Shown here piece by piece: positions 57,795-64,000 of a stretch of DNA of 64,000 nucleotides. This DNA comes from Burkholderiaceae bacterium (lineage in GTDB: Bacteria; Pseudomonadota; Gammaproteobacteria; Burkholderiales; Burkholderiaceae_D). The stretch lies in NCBI GenBank assembly GCA_030158675.1, contig JAOASL010000043.1:1-64000 (forward strand). Reading direction: 5' to 3'. The position numbers were made by a program, and so were the translations under genes. Position 1 is the stretch's first letter. Each line of letters opens with the position of its first letter. Under the pieces are notes generated by a model. It did no database searches, was not told the DNA's origin, and was given only the letters and a program-made list of their open reading frames with translations.

Positions 57795-58256
57795 ATGCAA
57801 ACTCGCTATAAACTTCGCGCCCGCCAGCAGGGCTTCACCCTGATCGAACTGGTCATTGTCATTGTGATCATTGGCATTCTTGCCGCGATTGCCTTGCCAA
57901 AAATGACTGACCTCGCAGGCAATGCCCGCGCGGCCACCATCAAGGGCGTGACCGGCAGCCTCGCGTCCGCCAACACCGCCATCTACTCGGCAGCGCAGAT
58001 CAACAATCAGGGCGGCGCCACCGGCACCGTCAACGCCTGCAACACCACCGGCATCGCCACCGTATACGGCTATGCGTCCGATTCCAGCGAACTGCTGAAA
58101 TGCGTGACGCTGTCGCCGGCCTCCGACTTCAATACCGCCACGGCCAACGTGATCTCGCACGCCGGCGCAACGACGTCATCCTCGTGCAATGTGACCTACG
58201 TTGCGGCGACTGCGACCGCGCCGCCGCAATACAACGTGACGGCCACGGGCTGCTGA
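57795..58256 (+). CDS. mshA: MSHA-type major pilin
   Basis: Type IVa prepilin of 153 residues. A 13-residue leader ends RQQG, and the mature N-terminus FTLIELVIVIVIIGILAAIALPKM keeps the Glu at +5 and the hydrophobic assembly helix. The following ARAATIKGVTGSLASANTAIY stretch is typical of MshA. Four cysteines in the globular part can form two loops. CAGGAG precedes the start. By order with mshC, D, O and P it is the major subunit. A PilA/PilE name is possible if it serves ordinary type IV pili. Confidence 0.85.
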   Translation: MQTRYKLRARQQGFTLIELVIVIVIIGILAAIALPKMTDLAGNARAATIKGVTGSLASANTAIYSAAQINNQGGATGTVNACNTTGIATVYGYASDSSELLKCVTLSPASDFNTATANVISHAGATTSSSCNVTYVAATATAPPQYNVTATGC

Positions 58257-58277
58257 TACAACGTACCGGAGAATGGC

Positions 58278-58820
58278 GTGGAACCGAAGCCCCGCACGAT
58301 ACGCTGCCGATTCGGGCGGCTCGCGCGCGGCTTTAGCCAGCTTGAACTACTGCTGACGATCACGCTGGCCGGCGTCATGTCGGCCGGCGCCGTCCATAAA
58401 ATGCTGCCGCAGGCAGGCCAGAGCACGGCCGCTTATCAGGCGCTGCGACTGGCCGATGACTTGCGCCATACGCGACTGCTGGCCATGGGCTGGGGAAAAT
58501 CGCTGGTGTTCAGCGCCGGCAGCAGCAGCTGGCGCGTCAGCTGTTCCGATCCGTCGGCCTGCACCAACGCCTCACCACCGGCGAGCACCTGTCCGAATCC
58601 CACCCAGGTCGTTGTTGACCCGGGCCATCATGGCCCGTTCTGCGTCGCACTGGAAAACGGCGTCACACTCAGCGGACCGGGCAGCGTCGGGTTCGACTTG
58701 CTCGGTCGTCCGCAATCCGCAAGCGCCATTACCTATCAACTGTCAGCCAACGGCACGGCCATCGCGACCGTGTCCGTCGCTGCCGACACTGGATTCGTCA
58801 CAACGATGGAGCTGCGATGA
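58278..58820 (+). CDS. mshC: MSHA minor pilin MshC-like (GspH fold)
   Basis: Minor prepilin of 180 residues. The leader ends with RLARG before FSQLELLLTITLAGVM, retaining Glu at +5. The globular part has Cys pairs and resembles GspH/FimT-type pseudopilins. It lies 21 bases after mshA and overlaps the next pilin gene by four bases. Named by position and size in the MSHA order. Confidence 0.75.
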   Translation: MEPKPRTIRCRFGRLARGFSQLELLLTITLAGVMSAGAVHKMLPQAGQSTAAYQALRLADDLRHTRLLAMGWGKSLVFSAGSSSWRVSCSDPSACTNASPPASTCPNPTQVVVDPGHHGPFCVALENGVTLSGPGSVGFDLLGRPQSASAITYQLSANGTAIATVSVAADTGFVTTMELR

Positions 58821-59275
58821 ATCAGCACGCATCCCTGCGCCGCCGAACCGAAGCCGGCTTCACCTTAATCGAGATGCTGCTGCTGATCGTCGTGTTCTCC
58901 GGCTCGCTGGTGGCGCTGCTGTCGGTGTCGCGCGAATCGGCACGCCGACTGGCCGAAGTCGATGCGAGCGCGCGCGCCATGCAGTACGCACAGGAACGTC
59001 TGGAAACTGTGCTGGCTGACCGGCGCAATCCCGACCGAGGCTACGGATCGGTACCTTTGCAGGCGGCGTCCTGCACGACCCCGTCAGCCAACTGCGCGTA
59101 TCCGCTTGAAAGCCCGATCAGCGGGACACAGCTGGAGCGCAGTGTGCAAGTCACCGATATATCGGCCGTCGGCAGCTGCCCGAACCCATCGAATGGCTGC
59201 AAGCAAGTGCTGGTTACCATCAGCCAGAGCGGACGCAAGCTGGCATCGCTGGCGGCGCTGCTGGCCAACAACTGA
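58817..59275 (+). CDS. mshD: MSHA minor pilin MshD-like
   Basis: Minor prepilin of 152 residues: leader ending TEAG, then FTLIEMLLLIVVFSGSLVALL with Glu at +5. The Cys-containing globular part (SCTTPSANCAYP, SCPNPSNGC) suggests disulfide loops. It overlaps mshC by four bases (ATGA) and precedes mshO by one base. Similar to PilV/GspI-type subunits. Confidence 0.75.
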   Translation: MNQHASLRRRTEAGFTLIEMLLLIVVFSGSLVALLSVSRESARRLAEVDASARAMQYAQERLETVLADRRNPDRGYGSVPLQAASCTTPSANCAYPLESPISGTQLERSVQVTDISAVGSCPNPSNGCKQVLVTISQSGRKLASLAALLANN

Positions 59276-59276
59276 C

Positions 59277-59900
59277 ATGTGCGCGCGAGGCATGCGGGCA
59301 GAGTACGGCTTCAGCCTGCTGGAGCTGGTGATCGTGATGGTGCTGATTTCGCTGCTGGCAGTAGGCGCAATGCAGCCCATCCTCAGCGCATTCAGGTCAC
59401 GCGCGGCGGTGGCCGCCAATCTTTCCGCAATCGACGGCCTGCGCTATGCCACCGAACGCATCGTGCGTGAGTTGCGCCAGGCACGCTTCGACGCGCAGGG
59501 CAGCGGCTTCCAACTGGTGCCGCTGGACGTGATGGCCGGTTTGTCCAATGCCAGCACAGGCATTTGCTTCACGCGCGTCGGCGGCACGGCCGGCGATGCG
59601 CTGACCAGCGTCGCAGTGCGCTTGTCCGGCACCCAGGCAACGCTGGATCGCGTCACGCTGCCCGGCTGTGCCGCATCGGCGCCAAAGACGCTGGCCGACC
59701 CTGTCAGCGCCGTCCGCTTCGACTACTGGGCGTATGGCAGTGGCAGCACACCGCTGCCGCTGGCGGTCGCTGATGCGCAATTCAGCACGCGACTCGCGTA
59801 TGTCGATATCACGCTGTCGGCCACGCCGGGCAACGGACCGGCCGTCAGCTACCACTCGCGCGTGGTGCTGCGCAACGGTGCATGGGGAGTGCGGAAATGA
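59277..59900 (+). CDS. mshO: MSHA minor pilin MshO-like
   Basis: Minor prepilin of 207 residues, the PilW/GspJ-like position. The very short leader (MCARGMRAEYG) is followed by FSLLELVIVMVLISLLAVGAM with Glu at +5. The start at 59277 is one base past the mshD stop; a start at 59292 would leave only six leader residues. It overlaps the next gene by four bases. Confidence 0.75.
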   Translation: MCARGMRAEYGFSLLELVIVMVLISLLAVGAMQPILSAFRSRAAVAANLSAIDGLRYATERIVRELRQARFDAQGSGFQLVPLDVMAGLSNASTGICFTRVGGTAGDALTSVAVRLSGTQATLDRVTLPGCAASAPKTLADPVSAVRFDYWAYGSGSTPLPLAVADAQFSTRLAYVDITLSATPGNGPAVSYHSRVVLRNGAWGVRK

Positions 59901-61204
59901 CGCGCAGGCCGCCCGTTCACCAGGCCGCCCGGCGACCATCCGGGCTAACCCGACGGCCGCTTCGCCGGCGGTCGCGCCAGCGTGGCGCGTTTGCGATCTT
60001 TGCGGTGCTGATGCTGGTGATCGTAGTCGCCGTCGCATTGCGCTTCATGCTGGCGGTCGCCGAATCGAATAGCAGCGCGACACTGTCCCATCTGCAAGGC
60101 GCCAAGGCCCTGCTGGCGGCAGACAGCGGCATCGAGGCCTTACTTGCGAAACTGCGCAAGGGGGGTCCGCTGAACTGCAGCGCCGGCCAGGTACCCGCCG
60201 GCACGCTCGACGGCGCCAGCTATGCGGCGCTGGCGGCGGCGACCGTGTCGAACATGGCGGTCGCCAAAAGCTGCAACGGCCTGCTGCTGGCCAAGGGCTG
60301 CCGTGGACAGGTACAGGGCGCAGTCGGCGCCAGCACCCGCACCGTCAGCGTCGATATCGCCTACTGCTCGCCGACTGAGGCCGGCGTCACCGGCTTCGGT
60401 GGCTACACCACCGATATCGTGCAGGTGATCTATCCGTATCAGGCCAACGCGGTGGTGTTCAGCAATCTGGCGTTCCGCCGCAAGCTCGACTGGGGCGGAC
60501 CTAACACGGACGCGACCAGCTGCCGACAGACCGGCACCTACAGCGGCACTTGCGCGCAGGGCTGGAGCATACAGTCGAGCTCCGGCCTGAACAGCGTCGG
60601 CGGACGTGGCGTGATCGCCACCACGACCACGGTCGGCAATTACGCGGTGACGCAAAACCTCGCAGCCGACCGCAATTTTGTGGCCACCGGTGCCATCTTC
60701 GAAGGCAATGGCGTGAGCCACCTCGGTTCGTATGCGGATGAGAATTCGGCATCGAACAAGGGCACCACCGGCACGTCGAACATCGTGATGGGACAAGTGC
60801 AGGATGGCCGCACGCTGGGTGTCGCGCCGGACGGTTCGGCCGGCTGGTGCAAGGGCGCGGACACACTGATCTTCGGTTTTTCCGCCAAATCGGCGATGGC
60901 CGACGACACACTGACGTCGGTGACCTTCGGCGCGTCGAACACCGCGTTGCGGCTGCTGGAGCGCTATCCGTCGACCGGCTACGACATGTATTCCGAGGTC
61001 TGGTATGTGCACAAGCCAGTCGCGCAGGGCGGCATCGACAGCCTGTTCGCGACCGGCGTGCCGACCGATTTTCATCTCACCAAGAACGGCACCACCACCG
61101 ACCAGTGGGCTGCCGGTTTCGCCTGCCTGAAAAATGTCGATCCGGCGACGCCGCGCGGACTGGTGAGTTTCATGCAAGTTTACAACTGGTGGGAAGCGTT
61201 CTGA
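59897..61204 (+). CDS. mshP: MshP-like minor pilin with a long globular domain
   Basis: Protein of 435 residues. An Arg-rich leader ends RQRG before AFAIFAVLMLVIVVAVALRFML, which lacks Glu at +5 (Phe instead), as in PilX, MshP and GspK. Members without this Glu are thought to sit at the filament tip. Known MshP is short (about 150), but here roughly 350 residues of globular domain follow, with several Cys and Gly/Ser/Thr-rich stretches. No separate mshQ is seen, so this may combine both roles. ATGA overlap with mshO. Confidence 0.65.
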   Translation: MTRRPPVHQAARRPSGLTRRPLRRRSRQRGAFAIFAVLMLVIVVAVALRFMLAVAESNSSATLSHLQGAKALLAADSGIEALLAKLRKGGPLNCSAGQVPAGTLDGASYAALAAATVSNMAVAKSCNGLLLAKGCRGQVQGAVGASTRTVSVDIAYCSPTEAGVTGFGGYTTDIVQVIYPYQANAVVFSNLAFRRKLDWGGPNTDATSCRQTGTYSGTCAQGWSIQSSSGLNSVGGRGVIATTTTVGNYAVTQNLAADRNFVATGAIFEGNGVSHLGSYADENSASNKGTTGTSNIVMGQVQDGRTLGVAPDGSAGWCKGADTLIFGFSAKSAMADDTLTSVTFGASNTALRLLERYPSTGYDMYSEVWYVHKPVAQGGIDSLFATGVPTDFHLTKNGTTTDQWAAGFACLKNVDPATPRGLVSFMQVYNWWEAF

Positions 61205-62181
61205 TGCGCATCGATTTTTCACAGCTGTGTTCGCGCTGGGCCGCGCTGTTGCCGCGGCGCCGGCAGGCAACGCACTGGGCCGTGGCCAGCCTGCGGCCGG
61301 GTCAGATGAGCGCGGTGGTGGTGACAGTAGCCGCAGCGGGAGCCAGGCCGCAGGTCTTGCATGCCGCAACACTCGACCATGACGACACGCTGCCGATGGC
61401 CGACGCATTGTCTGCGTTCGCGCGCGACTTGCAGGCCGGCGGACAAGGCTGGGCGCTGCTGCTGCCGCGCGACGATTACAGGTTGTCGGTGATACCTGAA
61501 CCCGAGGTACCGGCGGCCGAACTCGCGCAGAGCGTGCGCTGGCAACTTGCGGCGACGATCGACTTTGCGGTGGAAGATGCGGCGGTCGACTTCATCATGA
61601 TCCCGACACGCGAACATGCGCCGCAACGAACGCCGGAACTGTATGCAGTCGCTGCACGCGGCGACCGCGTCAATGCATTCGCAGCGCTGTTTCGCCATGC
61701 ACGGCTGGACCTGCGCGCGATCGATATCCGCGAGACCGCGCAACGGAATATCGCCGCGCGGCTCGAACGTGACGATGAGCTGCTGGTAATGGTCGCATTC
61801 TGCGATGACGAAGTGCAGATCAGTTTCAGCTGGCGGCATGAACTGTATATGGACCGGCTGATCGCCGAGCCTGCCTGTCATGATGACGATGCCGAGCGGC
61901 GGGCGACAGCCTGCGAGCGCATTCGCATGCAGTTGCAACGTTCGCTCGATGCCGTGCGCGCCGACTTCCCGTTCATGCAAGCCGCGCGCATTGTGCTGGC
62001 CGGCGCGCCCGACGGATTTCTGGCGCAACTGCAAGCCGGCCTGTTCGACCCGGTCGAAGCACTGCTGCCCGACACGCTGTTCGACCTGACGCGCGTACCG
62101 CAGCTGCAGGACGCACGCCATTTCATGCGCCACTTTCATGCGCTCGGTGTCGCACTGCGCGATACGGAAGCAGCACGATGA
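61204..62181 (+). CDS. mshI: MSHA biogenesis protein MshI (PilM-like)
   Basis: Protein of 325 residues without membrane segments, resembling the actin-fold PilM/MshI protein that links the cytoplasmic ATPase to the inner-membrane platform. Pieces such as HWAVASLRPGQMSAVVV and VIPEPEVPAAELAQSVRW fit the family. It begins in the mshP stop codon (TGATG) and overlaps the next gene by four bases. Assignment depends mostly on order and size. Confidence 0.75.
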   Translation: MRIDFSQLCSRWAALLPRRRQATHWAVASLRPGQMSAVVVTVAAAGARPQVLHAATLDHDDTLPMADALSAFARDLQAGGQGWALLLPRDDYRLSVIPEPEVPAAELAQSVRWQLAATIDFAVEDAAVDFIMIPTREHAPQRTPELYAVAARGDRVNAFAALFRHARLDLRAIDIRETAQRNIAARLERDDELLVMVAFCDDEVQISFSWRHELYMDRLIAEPACHDDDAERRATACERIRMQLQRSLDAVRADFPFMQAARIVLAGAPDGFLAQLQAGLFDPVEALLPDTLFDLTRVPQLQDARHFMRHFHALGVALRDTEAAR

Positions 62182-62780
62182 GCCAGCAAATCAACCTGCT
62201 TCCCGCGCCGTCGAAGCAGCCGCTGGCGTCGGCACGCAATGCGGCACTGGCGCTGGCCGTCTGGTGTGTGCTGCTGGCCGTACAAGGCTGGCTCGGCGGT
62301 CGTGCGGTCGATGCGGCCCGGCTCAGCGCTGACCGCGGTGCGGCCGAACTGCGAGAAAGGCAGCAGCTGCTGCAGGCGCTGCAGAAAAAGCTGGGTGCGG
62401 GCGAGCAGCCCGGCGACATCGCCGCGCAGATCACGGCGCTGGAGCCGCGCACGCGCATCTCGCGCGACTTGCTGGAACGCCTGAAAAACGGCGAGCTCGG
62501 CAGCCTCGACGGCTACGGCGCGCAGCTGGCCGAGTTCACCCGGATACCCCAGCCGGGCGTGTGGGTAACGACGGTGACGATCTCGCAAGCCGGCCGCGCG
62601 CTGCGCGTCGAAGGCCGTGCGCTGCGCAAGGAGCAGATCCTGCCGTATGCGGCCGCACTGAATCGGGTGATGGGCAAGTACGGCATCGTGCTGAAGGACG
62701 TCGAGGTCGCGCCGCTGCAGCCGGCCATCGATGAGGACGGGGTCGCAGCCGCGCCGGTCTGGACCTTCAAGCTGTATTGA
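62178..62780 (+). CDS. MSHA biogenesis protein, PilN-like (second MshI part)
   Basis: Protein of 200 residues. MSQQINLLP at the N-terminus is the PilM-binding motif of PilN. One membrane helix (about 20-43) is followed by a coiled coil (about 48-75) and a PilN-type ferredoxin-like domain. In MSHA loci this function is called MshI2 or part of MshI. ATGA overlap with the PilM-like gene before it. Confidence 0.8.
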   Translation: MSQQINLLPAPSKQPLASARNAALALAVWCVLLAVQGWLGGRAVDAARLSADRGAAELRERQQLLQALQKKLGAGEQPGDIAAQITALEPRTRISRDLLERLKNGELGSLDGYGAQLAEFTRIPQPGVWVTTVTISQAGRALRVEGRALRKEQILPYAAALNRVMGKYGIVLKDVEVAPLQPAIDEDGVAAAPVWTFKLY

Positions 62781-62789
62781 GGAACAACG

Positions 62790-63512
62790 ATGAAACGTCA
62801 GGATATCCATGCACTGCTGCAGCCCGCCTGCGCCCAGTTCGAGAAAAAGACGTTGCGCGAACGCTTGCTGATGCTGGCGGCCGGTGCCGCGCTGCTGTAT
62901 TTCGCGATCGACTTCAGCGTGCTATCACCGCAGAACAAGACGATGCGCCAGCTGTCGGCGAAAGCCGATGCACAACATACTGAAGTACAACAGATCGACC
63001 GCCAGATCGCCGACTTGTCGGCACGACTGGCGAAAGCGAACACCAGCGATCGTCAGGCCGAGCTGGACGAACTGATCCGCATCATCGCCGAAGCCGATGC
63101 CTTGCTATCAGAGGATGACGGCGGCGCACTGAGATTATCGGCGCTGCTTGATTCGATGCTGCGCACCACCCCGGGCCTGCAGCTGATGTCGCTGAAGACG
63201 CTGCCGGTGACGCCCCTGCTGCCGCGCGGACCGCAGGCAGCCGATGGCACTCCGCTAAAGCCAGCGCCGCCCATGACGGGGACGAATGCCTCACCGGCAG
63301 CAGCGCCGCCGGTGACGGTGCACCAGCATGGTGTGGAGATCGTCGTCAAAGGCAATTTCCTCGCACTGCTGCCCTACATGGAAAAACTGCGGCGTTACCC
63401 GAAGCGGTTGTTCTGGACCTCGGCCTCGCTCGACGTGCAAAAACATCCAGATTCCGTGCTGCACCTGACCATCACCACGCTGGCCGCGCAAAAAACCGCA
63501 CCGCTCGAATGA
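62790..63512 (+). CDS. mshJ: MSHA biogenesis protein MshJ (PilO-like)
   Basis: Protein of 240 residues with one membrane helix (about 28-46), a coiled coil (about 50-90) and a periplasmic domain, the PilO/GspM-like layout. It forms the inner-membrane alignment complex with the PilN-like protein. It overlaps mshK by four bases. Confidence 0.8.
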   Translation: MKRQDIHALLQPACAQFEKKTLRERLLMLAAGAALLYFAIDFSVLSPQNKTMRQLSAKADAQHTEVQQIDRQIADLSARLAKANTSDRQAELDELIRIIAEADALLSEDDGGALRLSALLDSMLRTTPGLQLMSLKTLPVTPLLPRGPQAADGTPLKPAPPMTGTNASPAAAPPVTVHQHGVEIVVKGNFLALLPYMEKLRRYPKRLFWTSASLDVQKHPDSVLHLTITTLAAQKTAPLE

Positions 63513-63847
63513 AAATACCGACCTTGCTGATCGCATTGCTGCTCTGCACTCCCGTACTGGGTGCGGACAAGCTGCGCGACCCGACTCGCCCGCTAGCCGT
63601 GCCGCAACGCACGCTCGCCACCACGGCCAACGGTGCGTCGCGCACCGGTCCGGCCACGCCGGTTGCCTTGCCCGTGTTGCAGCTGGTGCTGCTGGGCGGC
63701 GAACGGCGCTATGCAGTCATCGACGGTGAGCTGCTTGCCGAAGGCGACGCCATACGCGGGCTGACGCTACAGCAGATCCTGAACGACGCCGTCGTACTGA
63801 CCACCCCGAACGGACCGCGCACGCTGCCGCTGTCCGCCGAACCCTGA
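63509..63847 (+). CDS. mshK: MSHA biogenesis protein MshK (PilP/GspC-like)
   Basis: Protein of 112 residues: signal peptide (about 1-18, cut after VLG-A) and a small periplasmic domain opening LRDPTRP, the motif seen in PilP/GspC-type linkers to the secretin. PVLQLVLLGGERRYAVIDGELLAEGD fits the HR-type domain. mshL follows ten bases later. Confidence 0.85.
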   Translation: MKIPTLLIALLLCTPVLGADKLRDPTRPLAVPQRTLATTANGASRTGPATPVALPVLQLVLLGGERRYAVIDGELLAEGDAIRGLTLQQILNDAVVLTTPNGPRTLPLSAEP

Positions 63848-63857
63848 AGGCAAGATC

Positions 63858-64000
63858 ATGAGATTCCCCCTGCCGACCTGCTGGCTGCTCGCTCCCGCCG
63901 CACTGTTCGTCGCCGGCTGCGCCGCCACCCCACCTGCCCCCAAATTACCGACTGCCGCCGCCATCAGCGAAGCGCTGTCCGCGCCCGAGCCGGTGACGCC
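63858..64000 (+). CDS. mshL: Start of MSHA secretin MshL (cut by window edge)
   Basis: Only the first 47 codons are in the window. A lipoprotein signal peptide with lipobox FVAGC is visible, followed by a Pro/Ala-rich stretch. MshL is the outer-membrane secretin and commonly a lipoprotein; identity comes from position after mshK. The gene continues beyond 64000. Confidence 0.65.
   Translation, partial: MRFPLPTCWLLAPAALFVAGCAATPPAPKLPTAAAISEALSAPEPVT

Overview
The window looks like chromosome of a GC-rich betaproteobacterium of the order Burkholderiales, most likely near Oxalobacteraceae. This rests on gene order and protein families: miaB-phoH-ybeY-corC-lnt, glyQ-glyS-gmhB-plsC, lptD-surA-pdxA-rsmA, recG-oxyR-ubiA, queA-tgt-yajC-secD-secF and an MSHA-type pilus locus. 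No database search was possible, so the family-level placement is inference. I see no rRNA, tRNA, CRISPR array, insertion sequence or prophage.

Layout. 1-8.4 kb is the accessory part: three diguanylate-cyclase-type genes (one with EAL, one membrane-anchored, one with GAF), an orphan Flp-type pilin, a small secreted protein with three CP-GY-G-C repeats, an H-NS-family protein and an orphan RTX calcium-binding repeat protein. 8.7-19.6 kb is housekeeping on the + strand: tRNA thiomethylation, ribosome maturation, lipoprotein acylation, glycyl-tRNA synthetase, heptose phosphatase, an acyltransferase and a YgjP-type hydrolase. 19.6-25.1 kb is the minus-strand outer-membrane assembly run lptD-surA-pdxA-rsmA. 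It faces amgK-murU-pepP-ubiH on the + strand, which covers cell-wall recycling, a peptidase and ubiquinone synthesis. 29.6-33.0 kb is the proton-translocating transhydrogenase operon, with panD sitting inside it.

From 33.2 kb come nudJ-mnmA and then an iron module at 35.0-41.9 kb: hemP, bfd, tonB-exbB-exbD, a Fiu-like siderophore receptor, the PKHD dioxygenase piuC, an FMN alpha-hydroxyacid oxidase-type enzyme and bacterioferritin. The module starts at a good sigma70-type promoter whose -10 is overlapped by an imperfect palindrome. A GST gene and purB follow. A minus-strand run queA-tgt-ankyrin-yajC-secD-secF covers 51.1-44.4 kb. recG, oxyR and ubiA then lead into pilT-pilU and, directly behind them, the pilin half and the inner-membrane half of an MSHA-type pilus system (57.8-64.0 kb), cut by the window edge at the start of the secretin gene mshL.

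How the genes may work together. The c-di-GMP genes at one end and the retractable MSHA-like pilus at the other are both typical of surface-attachment control. The iron module joins uptake energy (TonB-ExbBD), a receptor, presumed ligand-processing enzymes and iron storage and release (Bfr, Bfd). The points most worth a second look are the PiuC/hydroxyacid-oxidase pair, the long MshP-like candidate tip subunit, the CP-GY-G-C secreted protein, panD inside pntAa-Ab-B with its triple stop-codon repeat, and the ankyrin protein between tgt and yajC.
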